This document shows, one piece after another, positions 49,127 through 58,435 of a stretch of DNA of 64,000 nucleotides (position 1 is its first letter; the number at the start of each line of letters is the position of its first letter). The translations under genes and the position numbers were made by a program. Source of the stretch: Gammaproteobacteria bacterium (GTDB taxonomy: Bacteria > Pseudomonadota > Gammaproteobacteria > SZUA-140); contig WFVD01000018.1 of NCBI GenBank assembly GCA_015491865.1, positions 62,001 through 126,000 of the forward strand, given 5' to 3'. The notes below the pieces were generated by a model that ran no database searches, was not told the DNA's origin, and was given only the letters and a program-made list of their open reading frames with translations.

Positions 49127-49642
49127 TTGAATAAAATAATTAAAATGGTTTCAGTCGGGGTTGCATCGCTGTTGATGGCATTACCAGTGGCTGCCGCGGA
49201 CCTTAAGCTGGGTTATGTCGATGCCGTGAGGCTTTTTCAGGATGCACCGCAGGCTGCACAGGCAGAGGTGATGTTGCGCGAGGAGTTTTCGGGGCGAGAA
49301 AAGGCGTTGCTGGAGCAGCAGAAAAAAGCCAAAGCGCTCGAAGATCGTCTCAGACGCGACGGCATGGTGATGAGTGAAAGTGAGCGTAAAAAGATCGATA
49401 ATGAACTGTTAGACATTGCACGTGATATGCGCCGTGGTCAGGAAGAGTTTCGTGAAGATCTCAACCGTCGCCGTAACGAAGAGATTGCCAAGGTGCAGGA
49501 ATTTATTAAGGACGTGATCGATAAGGTTGGTAGAGAGGGGGAGTTTGACCTGATCTTTTTTGAGGGTATCGCTTACGCAAACACTGAACTGGAGATCACT
49601 TCACAGGTACTCGCCAGGCTGAAAACGCTGGCAAAGCAATAG
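49127..49642 (+). CDS. skp: Periplasmic chaperone Skp/OmpH
   Basis: Skp is a trimer that holds unfolded outer-membrane proteins on the way to BamA. The 171-residue product has a signal peptide (MNKIIKM...VAAA, cleavage near residue 23), the start LKLGYVDAVRLFQDAPQA typical of OmpH, and a long charged coiled-coil (about 55-130) that forms the tentacles. A TTG start is likely because it gives the lysine-rich signal N-terminus and follows GGGG; an ATG 18 bases later is the alternative. It lies between bamA and lpxD as in E. coli. Confidence 0.93.
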   Translation: MNKIIKMVSVGVASLLMALPVAAADLKLGYVDAVRLFQDAPQAAQAEVMLREEFSGREKALLEQQKKAKALEDRLRRDGMVMSESERKKIDNELLDIARDMRRGQEEFREDLNRRRNEEIAKVQEFIKDVIDKVGREGEFDLIFFEGIAYANTELEITSQVLARLKTLAKQ

Positions 49643-49657
49643 ACAGGGTCTGCCCCG

Positions 49658-50689
49658 TTGGGAATCACACTGGCGCAACTGGCATCCCGGCTGGGATGTG
49701 AATTCGATGGCGACGCCACCTGTCAGATATCAGGTGTCGCAACATTGCAGGATGCGACCGAGGGCGAACTGAGTTTCCTGGCGAGCTCAAAATACCGCCC
49801 AGACCTGGCTACTACCGCGGCATCGGTGGTGATCGTTGCAGCGCAGGATCGGGACGCATGTCCTGTTAATACGTTGATCGCAAAAGATCCCTATCTGACC
49901 TACGCGCGTGCTGCGCAGCTACTTTACCCCGATGATAGCCTCGTGGGTGGTATTCACCCCACGGCACTGGTGGATGAGCGTGCTCAGGTGGATCCCTCGG
50001 CGTGGGTCGATGCCCACTGTGTGATTGGCCCGGGTGTTGCGGTAGCTGCCAATGTACAGATTGCGGCTGGCTGTGTGCTCGATCGTGATGTGACAGTTGG
50101 GCGAGATAGCCGCCTGATGGCCAACGTGACCATTCATGGCCACGCCTCACTTGGAGAGCGTTGTATTATCCAGTCGGGGGCGGTGATCGGTAGCGACGGC
50201 TTTGGTTATGCCAATGACCAGGGGCGATGGGTCAGGATTCCACAGGTAGGCGGTGTGGAGTTGGGTGATGATGTAGAGGTGGGTGCCAGCACGACTATAG
50301 ATCGCGGTGCATTGAGTGCAACGGTGATCGAAAACGGGGTAAAGCTGGATAACCAGATCCAGATCGCTCACAATGTGCATATTGGAGAGCACACCGCGAT
50401 AGCAGGCTGTAGTGGCGTTGCGGGTAGCACACGTATCGGTAGCCACTGTGCGATTGGCGGGCATGTCGGTATCGTTGGCCATTTAACGATAGCAGATGGT
50501 GTACAGATCAGTGCCAAGACATTTGTTAGTCAGTCGATTCATGAGGCTGGTTTTTATTCGTCAGGAGCGCCGCTTGAGCCTAATGCTCACTGGCGTAGGA
50601 ATTTTGTACGAATGAAACAGCTAGATGAGATGGCGCGGCGTATCAAAGCGCTTGAGAAAATGGTCCACGAATTATCTAATGATGACTGA
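49658..50689 (+). CDS. lpxD: UDP-3-O-(3-hydroxyacyl)glucosamine N-acyltransferase
   Basis: Third step of lipid A synthesis. The 343-residue protein has an N-terminal uridine-binding domain (about 1-100), a left-handed beta-helix of hexapeptide repeats (about 100-300), and a helical tail. The catalytic histidine lies in QIAHNVHIGEHTAIAG. The start is TTG, with only a weak ribosome site, 15 bases after skp. Confidence 0.96.
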   Translation: MGITLAQLASRLGCEFDGDATCQISGVATLQDATEGELSFLASSKYRPDLATTAASVVIVAAQDRDACPVNTLIAKDPYLTYARAAQLLYPDDSLVGGIHPTALVDERAQVDPSAWVDAHCVIGPGVAVAANVQIAAGCVLDRDVTVGRDSRLMANVTIHGHASLGERCIIQSGAVIGSDGFGYANDQGRWVRIPQVGGVELGDDVEVGASTTIDRGALSATVIENGVKLDNQIQIAHNVHIGEHTAIAGCSGVAGSTRIGSHCAIGGHVGIVGHLTIADGVQISAKTFVSQSIHEAGFYSSGAPLEPNAHWRRNFVRMKQLDEMARRIKALEKMVHELSNDD

Positions 50690-50713
50690 TGGTAAAAAGG
50701 TAGAGTAGAAGAG

Positions 50714-51190
50714 ATGACGCAGGAGAGAACAGGGCAGGTTGAGGTTGGTTCGATGGATATTCATCAGATCATGCAGCACCTGCCACATCGCTACCCATTT
50801 TTGCTGGTCGATAGAGTGACTGAATGTCTGCCTGGCGAGACCCTTACAGCACTTAAGAATGTCACCATTAACGAACCCTTTTTTCCGGGTCACTTCCCCG
50901 TTAAGCCAGTGATGCCGGGGGTTCTGTTACTTGAGGCGCTGGCCCAGGCAACGGCTATCCTGACTGCGAAGAGTATGAGTGACCAGCCGACTGGTGATAC
51001 GCTCTATTATCTGGTGGGGATCGATAATGCCCGCTTTAAAAAACCGGTAGCGCCGGGTGATCAGTTAATATTAAAAACTGAACTGCTGCGTAATAAACGC
51101 AGTATCTGGAAATTTGATGCCAAAGCGTTTGTCGAGGGAAATGTCGTGGCGAGTGCTGAAATCACCTGCTCTGTACAGCCCGTATCATAA
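50714..51190 (+). CDS. fabZ: 3-hydroxyacyl-[acyl-carrier-protein] dehydratase FabZ
   Basis: Removes water from 3-hydroxyacyl-ACP in fatty acid elongation and competes with LpxA/LpxD for the same substrates, which explains its place here. The 158-residue hot-dog enzyme has [11 protein letters not shown] and the catalytic [19 protein letters not shown] (His and Glu). The ATG at 50714 follows AGAAGAG; a second in-frame ATG at 50753 would give the shorter N-terminus usual in the family. Confidence 0.97.
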   Translation: MTQERTGQVEVGSMDIHQIMQHLPHRYPFLLVDRVTECLPGETLTALKNVTINEPFFPGHFPVKPVMPGVLLLEALAQATAILTAKSMSDQPTGDTLYYLVGIDNARFKKPVAPGDQLILKTELLRNKRSIWKFDAKAFVEGNVVASAEITCSVQPVS

Positions 51191-51210
51191 AGCCGTATGT
51201 CATAAATAAT

Positions 51211-51981
51211 ATGATTCATAGCACTGCCATTATAGACCCTGCCGCGCGCATTGCAGATGATGTGGCGATTGGTCCTTTTTCACTTATCGGGCCTGATGTT
51301 GAGATTGGTCACGGCACTGTTATCGGTTCTCATGTTGTCGTGAAAGGGCCGACGACGATTGGAAGGGACAACCAGATTTTCCAGTTTGCCTCTATCGGCG
51401 AAGATCCCCAGGATAAAAAATATCAGGGCGAAGCAACTCGCCTTGAGATCGGTGACAACAATGTGATTCGAGAAGGCTGTACCCTCAACCGTGGAACGGC
51501 ACAGGACCTTGGTGTTACTGCTATCGGAAACGATAACCTGATTATGGCCTACGTGCATGTTGCACATGACTGTATTATAAAAAATAACACGATCCTGGCT
51601 AATAATGTTGCGCTGGCGGGTCATGTGACTGTGGACGATTACGCGATTCTGGGGGGGTATACACTGGTGCATCAGTTTTGTGTGATTGGATCGCACGCCT
51701 TCACCGCGATGGGCAGCGTGCTCCCCAAAGATGTTCCCCCCTTTGTACTGGTCTCCGGCCATATGGCAAAACCGTTTGGCCTTAATGTCGAAGGGTTAAA
51801 GCGACGTGGTTTTAACACTGAAACTATTCGTGATTTGCGCCGTGCCTATAAGCTCATCTACAAAAGCGGGATGACCATCGAGCAGGCGTCGCAGCAGATG
51901 CGTGCACTGAACCCCGATTCTGACGACATTATCCTGCTGGCTGACTTTATTGAAAAGTCACAGCGCGGCATTGTGCGTTAG
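51211..51981 (+). CDS. lpxA: UDP-N-acetylglucosamine acyltransferase
   Basis: First step of lipid A synthesis. The 256-residue protein is a left-handed beta-helix of hexapeptide repeats from residue 2 to about 185 (IHSTAIIDPAARIADDVAIG), with the catalytic histidine in NNVALAGHVTVDDYAILGG, and a helical C-terminal domain with GLKRRGFNTETIRDLRRAYK. Length matches E. coli (262). Confidence 0.97.
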   Translation: MIHSTAIIDPAARIADDVAIGPFSLIGPDVEIGHGTVIGSHVVVKGPTTIGRDNQIFQFASIGEDPQDKKYQGEATRLEIGDNNVIREGCTLNRGTAQDLGVTAIGNDNLIMAYVHVAHDCIIKNNTILANNVALAGHVTVDDYAILGGYTLVHQFCVIGSHAFTAMGSVLPKDVPPFVLVSGHMAKPFGLNVEGLKRRGFNTETIRDLRRAYKLIYKSGMTIEQASQQMRALNPDSDDIILLADFIEKSQRGIVR

Positions 51982-52003
51982 ACGGCCCTGAGAGAACAGA
52001 ACC

Positions 52004-53164
52004 GTGCGTATAGGGATTGTTGCAGGGGAGGCCTCTGGCGACCTGCTGGGTGCGGGGTTGATGCAGGCGATCAAACGGCGTCTGCCTGAGGCCCGCTTTG
52101 AAGGGATTGCCGGGCCGAAAATGATCGAACAGGGGTGTGATGCGCTCTACCCGTCTGAAAAGCTTGCTGTGATGGGGTTGATCGGTATCGGGCAGTATAT
52201 GGAATTACGCTCAATCCGTGCCGGGCTCGCACGTAAGTTGATCAATGATCCGCCCGATCTTTTTATTGGCATCGATGCACCCGATTTCAACATAGGGCTG
52301 GAGACACGCCTGCGTAAGCGCAATATTCCCACAGTGCATTACGTTAGCCCGTCGGTGTGGGCGTGGCGCCAGTACCGTCTGCCAAAGATTGCACGTGCGA
52401 TTGATCTGATGGTGACGCTTTTCCCGTTTGAAGCAGAATTTTATGAAGAGCATAACGTGCCGGTTCGATTTGTCGGTCACCCGCTGGCTGATATGATTCC
52501 GCTGCAGTCTGATAGTCAGGCGGCACGTGCCGCGCTAGGGTTGCCTCTGGATAAGCAGATTATTGCGCTGCTGCCGGGAAGTCGCATGGGTGAGGTGTCG
52601 CGCCTCTCCGACTATTTTGTCCAGGCTGCGGCGTGCTCTCTTGAGCAGCGTCCCGGGCTGCATTTTGTTGCCCCTTTTGCTAACCGTGAAACGCGCGCAC
52701 TATTTGAACAGGCGTTGCAGGCCAGTGCGCCACATCTACCGATAACGGTGATTGATGGCCAGTCACGCGAAGCGATGGCAGCAGCCGACGTTGTGCTGCT
52801 GGCGAGTGGTACAGCAACGCTTGAAGGGATGTTGTTGAAAAAGCCGATGGTGGTGGCTTACCGCCTGAAACCTTTTTCCTACTGGCTGGCGATGCAGTTA
52901 TTGAAGGTCGATAATTATTCACTGCCTAACTTGCTACTTGGAAAACGTCTCATTCCTGAAATTATTCAAGATGAGGTGACACCGGAGCGCCTGAGTCAGG
53001 CTGTGCTGGCCTACCTGGATGATCCCCGGAAGGTAGCTGATTTGCAGCAACAATTCACTGAAGTGCATCATGCCCTCAGACAGAACGCCAGCAAGAAAGC
53101 GGCTGATGCGGTGTTATCTGTGGTTGAACGGGCACGCTATCAGGGTAACAGTACGGCTAAATAA
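52004..53164 (+). CDS. lpxB: Lipid A disaccharide synthase
   Basis: Joins UDP-2,3-diacylglucosamine and lipid X into the lipid A disaccharide. The 386-residue family 19 glycosyltransferase has GEASGDLLGAGLM at the start, FIGIDAPDFNIG, the HYVSPSVWAWRQYR motif, and LLPGSRMGEV in the donor-binding half. The start is GTG. It ends the lipid A operon; in E. coli rnhB and dnaE would follow, but here the next gene is on the other strand. Confidence 0.97.
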   Translation: MRIGIVAGEASGDLLGAGLMQAIKRRLPEARFEGIAGPKMIEQGCDALYPSEKLAVMGLIGIGQYMELRSIRAGLARKLINDPPDLFIGIDAPDFNIGLETRLRKRNIPTVHYVSPSVWAWRQYRLPKIARAIDLMVTLFPFEAEFYEEHNVPVRFVGHPLADMIPLQSDSQAARAALGLPLDKQIIALLPGSRMGEVSRLSDYFVQAAACSLEQRPGLHFVAPFANRETRALFEQALQASAPHLPITVIDGQSREAMAAADVVLLASGTATLEGMLLKKPMVVAYRLKPFSYWLAMQLLKVDNYSLPNLLLGKRLIPEIIQDEVTPERLSQAVLAYLDDPRKVADLQQQFTEVHHALRQNASKKAADAVLSVVERARYQGNSTAK

Positions 53165-53207
53165 GGACTGAGCGCCCATTTCAGGATGAAATGTGTTGTG
53201 ATCCCGT

Positions 53208-53663
53208 TTACGACTCAAGCCTGACCGCAAGTACATCACACGCTGCATGGTTGATGACGCTGCTGGCAGTAGAACCGAGTAACCGCTGCAACCCGCGTCG
53301 GCCATGTGCACCCATAATAATCAAATCAGCACTCTGCTCGTTTGCCGCTGTCACGATCTCATGGCTGGCTGGGCCGTAGGGCACCACTCTGGTAGCCTCA
53401 TCCACCCCCACCTCTTTGGCAAATGCGAGCAAGGAGCTCTCACCCTGTTTCATTAATTGCTCTTCAACCAGTAGCCAGTCTGGCGAGGGGATGAGTTCAT
53501 CACCAAAGGCGAGTGGTGAGAGGTATTCCACAGCGTGCAGCAGTGTTATTTCAGCGCTGTTTTTTCCTGCGATATCAAGCGCACGAGCAGCAACATGTTT
53601 TGATGAAGTTGAGAAATCGATCGCAACCACGATCTTCTTGTAAGGGGGTATGTCAGTTGTCAT
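53208..53663 (-). CDS. Universal stress protein, UspA family
   Basis: A 151-residue single UspA domain. KKIVVAIDFSTSSKHVAARAL at the start and the ATP-binding GAHGRRGLQRLLGSTASSV at the end identify an ATP-binding member. Such proteins respond to stress or starvation; the specific role is unknown. The start was set at 53663 because GGGAG lies ten bases upstream and MTTDIPPYKKI fits the family; the frame is open 57 bases more. It is convergent with lpxB and divergent from the next gene by 67 bp. Confidence 0.9.
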   Translation of the reverse strand: MTTDIPPYKKIVVAIDFSTSSKHVAARALDIAGKNSAEITLLHAVEYLSPLAFGDELIPSPDWLLVEEQLMKQGESSLLAFAKEVGVDEATRVVPYGPASHEIVTAANEQSADLIIMGAHGRRGLQRLLGSTASSVINHAACDVLAVRLES

Positions 53664-53730
53664 GATAAGCTTACTCCCATCGTTGTCATTGCAAGTCGAA
53701 ATTACCTGAGACCTATGCACGATTCATATT

Positions 53731-54210
53731 ATGATGTTTGCACAAGCCCTGCTACTTTTATTTGTCGCTAATGGCGCCCCGATTGTGGCACGCCTGTTAT
53801 TGGCTGGACGACTGGCCTGGCCGGTTGATCACGCCTGTCTGTTCCTTGATGGACGGCCGTTACTGGGTCACAGTAAAACATGGCGTGGCATCTTCTCTTC
53901 ACTGCTACTGACCTCGTTGTTTGCACTACTGCTAGCGCTTCCCTGGCAGCTTGGGCTGTTGTTTGCGTTCTATGCAATGTGTGGCGATCTCCTCTCCAGC
54001 TTTATCAAGCGCCGTTCTGGTATCGAGCCCAGTGGCAGGGCGCTGGGGCTGGATCAGGTTCCAGAAGCGCTGTTACCGCTGTTGTTACTACAGTCACCGC
54101 TGGCGCTGGCGTGGCACGAAATTATTTTGTTGGTGGTTCTCTTTGTAGTGCTTGGCCAGCTATTTTCTCGCCTGCTTTATCGGTTGCATATCCGTAACCG
54201 TCCCTATTAA
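53731..54210 (+). CDS. CDP-archaeol synthase-like (CarS, DUF46) membrane protein
   Basis: A 159-residue protein with about five membrane helices. The sequence FLDGRPLLGHSKTWRGI and the loop GDLLSSFIKRRSGIEPSGRALGLDQVPEAL are the signatures of the CarS/DUF46 family. Archaeal CarS makes CDP-archaeol from CTP; the family is related to CdsA. Bacterial members are known from genomes, but their substrate is not established. A genuine cdsA is present at 43411, so this is a second, distinct cytidylyltransferase-like protein. Confidence 0.82.
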   Translation: MMFAQALLLLFVANGAPIVARLLLAGRLAWPVDHACLFLDGRPLLGHSKTWRGIFSSLLLTSLFALLLALPWQLGLLFAFYAMCGDLLSSFIKRRSGIEPSGRALGLDQVPEALLPLLLLQSPLALAWHEIILLVVLFVVLGQLFSRLLYRLHIRNRPY

Positions 54211-54249
54211 ATATTCTGTTGTGGTTGGCGGGGGCGCCGTCTGCAACGG

Positions 54250-54291
54250 CAGCCAGTTTTTTAAAATGTTCGATAAATTAGATACTGGCTG
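54250..54291. repeat. Inverted repeat before the small outer-membrane protein gene
   Basis: CAGCCAGT and ACTGGCTG (54250-54257, 54284-54291), perfect eight-base arms around a 26-base AT-rich spacer that starts with a T-run. It may be a regulatory leader or a weak terminator of the CarS-like gene (GCCGT/ACGGC hairpin just upstream). Confidence 0.35.
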
Positions 54292-54342
54292 GTATATTTG
54301 TTTTTCGGCAACTTTGTGACCGAGAGGGGGGGAGGTTTGTTG

Positions 54343-54942
54343 ATGTATACCAGGGCCATTTGCACCGTGTTCCTGTTATTGAGTGGCGCTGCTAATACGG
54401 TTGCTGCCGCTGATAACCGGGATTACTTCGCTCTTCACTACAGCGCTATCACCTACGAAGATACAAGCCTGGGGGAGTCTCTGGAGTTTAAGCCTACAGC
54501 ACTTGTTGCGCGCATGGGGTCGTTTATTAACCGATACCTGGCGATAGAAGCGCGTTTGGGGTTCGGTTTTTCAGACGATGCAATCACGACTAGTGGCAAC
54601 AGTACCCTGCTCGGCGCTTATAGTGGAAATATTGGATATGACATCAAGAATCTTTTTGCTGTTTATGCCGTTGGCAATCTTTCTGTTACCGATCGATTGG
54701 ATCTGTATGGCCTGCTTGGCTATTCGAGTGTTGATGCCGATATCTCATTTGGCCTTACGACGGCAAAATATGGTGTTTCCAGTTTGAGCGGCAACGATAC
54801 TGAAAATGGTCTCTCTTACGGCTTCGGAGCAGCGATAGAGATAATGAAAAACAGATCGCTGAACATTGAGTATATGAGCTATCTTGATAAGGATCAGTTT
54901 ACGCTAGGGGGCGTTAACCTGGGGGTTCTATTTAATTATTAA
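54343..54942 (+). CDS. Small outer-membrane beta-barrel protein
   Basis: A 199-residue protein with a signal peptide (cleavage after about residue 25, VAAAD). The mature part has eight or so alternating strands: YFALHYSAITYED, ALVARMGSFINRYLAIEARLG, DLYGLLGYSSVDAD, GFGAAIEIMKNRSLNIEYMSY. This is the OmpA/OmpW-like or OprF-N-like small-barrel pattern. It ends in tyrosine (VLFNY), an acceptable barrel-end signal. The ATG at 54343 was chosen because GGGAGG precedes it. Function is unknown. Confidence 0.75.
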   Translation: MYTRAICTVFLLLSGAANTVAAADNRDYFALHYSAITYEDTSLGESLEFKPTALVARMGSFINRYLAIEARLGFGFSDDAITTSGNSTLLGAYSGNIGYDIKNLFAVYAVGNLSVTDRLDLYGLLGYSSVDADISFGLTTAKYGVSSLSGNDTENGLSYGFGAAIEIMKNRSLNIEYMSYLDKDQFTLGGVNLGVLFNY

Positions 54943-54966
54943 GAGAGCCTGGTCTGGCTCTTATGC

Positions 54967-56193
54967 TCATCCGCCCTGGTTGCTATTTTGCTGTTCAGCA
55001 CGACGACGGGCACGCTGCCGCCGGCGCCAGTGTAGACTAAAGCGATACAGTAGCGCATCAATCCACCCCCAGTACCACTCAAGACAGCGCCGGTGCCAGG
55101 GGCGCTCGCACCACGCCTTAAGCGCTATCTCCTCGCACGCTTTGAAATCGTCATTGAAAAGCTGTTTAACCGACCTGGCAAACGCTTCATCATCAATTTC
55201 CTGGTTGGCCTCGAGATTCCACACCAGGTTCCAGCGGTCAAAGTTACTCGAGCCGATGGTGCTCCACTGGTCACATAGCATGATCTTGCTGTGGGTGAAG
55301 CGGGGTTGATACTCAAAGATACGTACCCCGCTGAGCAGCAACTTGTAGTAAAAGCGGCGGCCCGCGTGGCGAATTGCCGGATGGTCGGTATGTTCTCCCG
55401 GTAGCAGCAGGCGGACATCAATACCGCGTTGGGCAGCCTTGCGTAGTGCTCGCTGCATCCGCCATGAGGGGACAAAATAGGCAGTCGCAATCCATATACG
55501 GTGTTCAGCCGCATGCAGATGGCGATTAACTGAACGTCGGATCTCCTGGCTGGTAGTTGCCTGTGAACGGGTGACGCGCCCCAGCTGGCCGAGGGTTCCT
55601 CCGCTATCTGAGCTCTGATCCTGATAGGGCAGTGGAGAGGAGGGCAGCACCGGCATACTGCCCTGCACTGGCCAGCTCTCAATAAACAGGCTACGCCAGT
55701 CATCAACACAGGGCCCTTTGATCTCAATAACAGTTTCACGCCAATAATGTGCTGGATTTTCAGTCGGGGAGAAGTCATCAGTAATGCCAACACCACCAGC
55801 AAAAGCAAGTTTTCCATCTACTAATAGTAGTTTGCGGTGATCACGGAAGAAATTGTTAAACCAGTGACCGTAGCGAATGGGGTTATAAAAGGCGAGATGA
55901 ATGTTTTTATGGTTGAGTCGCTCACGGTCCTTTTTATTCAAGCCACTCGCCCCGTAGCCATCGAGAATAATATAGATAGAAACACCCCGTTGTGCCGCGC
56001 GCTGCAGGGCGTCGATAAAGCGGTCGGCCACCACCCCTGAGCTCATCAGGTACATATTAAGAGCGATGTAGGTGTTGGCGCGATCGATAGCGTTTAACAT
56101 CACCGGGAAGAACTGATCACCGTTGAGCAGCAGACGAAACTGATTCCCCTCTCGCCATGGGAATCTAAAATCAGTGAGACTGGTTGTCGCCAT
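54967..56193 (-). CDS. clsB: Cardiolipin synthase, ClsB-like (phospholipase D family)
   Basis: A 408-residue protein with two HKD active sites: FRDHRKLLLVDGKLAFAGG near residue 115 and FTHSKIMLCDQWSTIGSSNFD near residue 300. It lacks N-terminal membrane helices, which separates ClsB (YbhO) from ClsA. ClsB makes cardiolipin from phosphatidylglycerol, and in E. coli also uses phosphatidylethanolamine as a donor. The N-terminal FRLLLNGDQFFPVMLNAID is typical. It is convergent with the outer-membrane protein gene, 24 bp away. Confidence 0.88.
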   Translation of the reverse strand: MATTSLTDFRFPWREGNQFRLLLNGDQFFPVMLNAIDRANTYIALNMYLMSSGVVADRFIDALQRAAQRGVSIYIILDGYGASGLNKKDRERLNHKNIHLAFYNPIRYGHWFNNFFRDHRKLLLVDGKLAFAGGVGITDDFSPTENPAHYWRETVIEIKGPCVDDWRSLFIESWPVQGSMPVLPSSPLPYQDQSSDSGGTLGQLGRVTRSQATTSQEIRRSVNRHLHAAEHRIWIATAYFVPSWRMQRALRKAAQRGIDVRLLLPGEHTDHPAIRHAGRRFYYKLLLSGVRIFEYQPRFTHSKIMLCDQWSTIGSSNFDRWNLVWNLEANQEIDDEAFARSVKQLFNDDFKACEEIALKAWCERPWHRRCLEWYWGWIDALLYRFSLHWRRRQRARRRAEQQNSNQGG

Positions 56194-56323
56194 AAGATTG
56201 ATTATAAGTGCTGTCGGCAGTCGTTCAAGGGGTGACTGTCAAGATCGGTAGCGGGTTTGTGTTGTGATGCCAGCAGCATCTGTTCCCCCCTCCCCCTTAA
56301 TGATGTTGAACCGTTGTTCGCTA

Positions 56324-58030
56324 TCACTTATTGCGATTAGCTTTTTTAGCTACAAATTTCTGCCACAGCCACCCCTGGGCGCGCTCTTCGCCGGTGTGGA
56401 TGTAGTGGAATACCTCATCATTATTTAACACCCACTCCATCTGAGAGCGGATGTCGTGCTGTCCGCACAGTAGCAACTGGTCATCCTGTGCAAGCGGGGT
56501 TGTTTCATCGGGGAGCAGGATTTCACTATCTTTACGCTTAAGTAACAGCGGGAAAATGGGCAGGCTCTTTTCGCGATAACGGGGGTGAACATAGAGCGCT
56601 TTGATAGAGGGCTGGCTGCCGCTGGCGAGCGCACGGTTGAAGGCTGGCGCATCTTTATCGTTAATAATTACCGTCCATATTTGAGGTGCCACATCATCGG
56701 CAATGGCGCTCACGCGTTTGATTAACGCCTCGGCCCATGCATTATTTTCCTTGATTGCCAGGCGCAGAAATTCAGCCAGTAATGGGGTGGTGATCAGGGC
56801 AAAGATCTTGTGTGCAATCACGCTGCCGCGCTGCATCGTCAGGTTAGCCCTGGCTGCCTGAAAGATTGCGGCGTTGGCGCGGCTATTTTTGCGCGCCACA
56901 ATAAAAAGGCTGGGGTTGAGTTCACGGGCGGTCATCACAATCGAGAGGTTGTTGCTGTCGTCGTCGGTGCCCGCCACAATCCCTACCGCCTCCCCAATAT
57001 TGGCTTCCAGCAGGGTGCTCGCCTCGGTACCGCGCCCGACTACTGTACCTTGTGGCGCTTCGGTCATTTCAGGTTTCTCTTCGATGATCGTCGCTGAGAC
57101 ACCTTCGGCCCGGAGTTTCTCGTGAACCGCTTTACCGAAGCGCCCATAGCCGCAGAGTATCCAGGTGCCGTGTGGCGGATAGAGTGGTTTGCATAACGGC
57201 TCATTTGGAACACCAGTCATCCATTCGAAAAGAACAAACATTGATGGCGAGTGAAGTGCCAGTGCGAGTCGGCCAGCGAAGGTTGCAAAAGGGTTGATGA
57301 TCTCGTCGGTACCAAAGGAGGCGATGTTGAGCTCTGCATCTTCGGTTTCGGCACGGGCGATCACTTTTAACGACGGGTTGAGCAGCTTGCTGCTTAGCGC
57401 TACCTTGAGGTTAATGGGATCCCGATCGGTCAGGGCGACGCAGCCGATGCAGTTTTTATGTTTGATGCCGCCCAGAATGAGGATCTCTGGGAGTGACACA
57501 TCGGCGCACAGACCGGGCACCGGAATAGGGTAGTCCTCCAGCTCAAGTGCGTTTAGCCGCTCCTGGTTGGATTCGATTACCACTGAGCGAATGCCCGCTT
57601 CGCTGAGGGCGCGAATCAGCAGGCTGCTGGTCTCGCCGTAGCCGCAGATAAGATAGAAAGGGGTAGAGAGACGAGAGATGGAGCGGCGAAATCTATTTTG
57701 CCGATGCAGGGTACGAAAGGCGGGGTCCTGCACAATTGCCAGCATAGAACCGATTGCGAAGAGCCAGGCGACAACCGAACTATAGATGGTGACGGTGGCC
57801 CACATACGCTGACCATCAGTAAAGGGGTAGGGGATTTCACCAAAGCCGATCGTTGACCCCATAAAGCTGACAAAATAGAAGGCGTGAAAGAAATCCATAT
57901 CCCACGGCTGACCCTGATCATCCATACCGGGAATCAGAACAAACCCCAGCATCGAGATGGAGTAGACACAGATCAGAACGATCAGTGGCGCGCGCAGCCG
58001 CCGCAGGAGAAGAAAGGCGATATTCTGCAT
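56324..58030 (-). CDS. Potassium channel-type protein with two RCK (TrkA-N) units
   Basis: A 568-residue protein: a two-helix ion-channel module (about residues 12-105) with the selectivity filter STIGFGEIPYP (60s) in place of the classical TVGYGD, then two NAD-binding RCK domains, the first with ICGYGETSSLLIRAL (about 129) and the second with LCGYGRFGKAVHEKL (about 291), and a TrkA-C-like end. The TIGFGE filter is known in a subgroup of bacterial channels; its ion preference is not settled. It forms an operon with the small membrane gene upstream (21 bp). Confidence 0.87.
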   Translation of the reverse strand: MQNIAFLLLRRLRAPLIVLICVYSISMLGFVLIPGMDDQGQPWDMDFFHAFYFVSFMGSTIGFGEIPYPFTDGQRMWATVTIYSSVVAWLFAIGSMLAIVQDPAFRTLHRQNRFRRSISRLSTPFYLICGYGETSSLLIRALSEAGIRSVVIESNQERLNALELEDYPIPVPGLCADVSLPEILILGGIKHKNCIGCVALTDRDPINLKVALSSKLLNPSLKVIARAETEDAELNIASFGTDEIINPFATFAGRLALALHSPSMFVLFEWMTGVPNEPLCKPLYPPHGTWILCGYGRFGKAVHEKLRAEGVSATIIEEKPEMTEAPQGTVVGRGTEASTLLEANIGEAVGIVAGTDDDSNNLSIVMTARELNPSLFIVARKNSRANAAIFQAARANLTMQRGSVIAHKIFALITTPLLAEFLRLAIKENNAWAEALIKRVSAIADDVAPQIWTVIINDKDAPAFNRALASGSQPSIKALYVHPRYREKSLPIFPLLLKRKDSEILLPDETTPLAQDDQLLLCGQHDIRSQMEWVLNNDEVFHYIHTGEERAQGWLWQKFVAKKANRNK

Positions 58031-58051
58031 GGTCGTTACACGCTGCTGTAT

Positions 58052-58435
58052 TTAAGAGCGCACTGTCATTGTCTCGGCCACAAGCAGCAGCACGGAGGTG
58101 ATATTGGCGAGCAGCGCACCACCTGAGAGCGATACGATGACCGCCATCACTGCAGGAGTCATACCGGTACCGGTAATATGCTCAGCAAAGGCCCAGACAA
58201 CAGCGGCGAGGATAAGCTGGAGATCGGCCACCAGGCTGGTTGCCAGCAGTAGCGCGCCAAGGTGCGTCCGGTCGCCAAATTTTAAAATCGTGGCAATGAG
58301 GCTAACGACGATGGCAGCAAACAACTCATAAACACTGTGGTGGTGCGGTACATCGATATCACCAAGGAAAAAGCCAAAATTTAATGTCAGCGCTAACAGG
58401 ATAAAAAAAGCGAAAACGACCTTTTCAAGATTCAT
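58052..58435 (-). CDS. Small membrane protein, probably DUF6394 family
   Basis: A 127-residue protein with three or four membrane helices. The conserved look of MNLEKVVFAFFILLALTLNF, HSVYELFAAIVVSLIATILKFGDRTHLG and SLSGGALLANI suggests the DUF6394 family; this rests on memory of the family, not a search. GGAG precedes the ATG. The gene ends 21 bases before the channel gene, so an accessory role to the channel is plausible (inference). Confidence 0.6.
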   Translation of the reverse strand: MNLEKVVFAFFILLALTLNFGFFLGDIDVPHHHSVYELFAAIVVSLIATILKFGDRTHLGALLLATSLVADLQLILAAVVWAFAEHITGTGMTPAVMAVIVSLSGGALLANITSVLLLVAETMTVRS

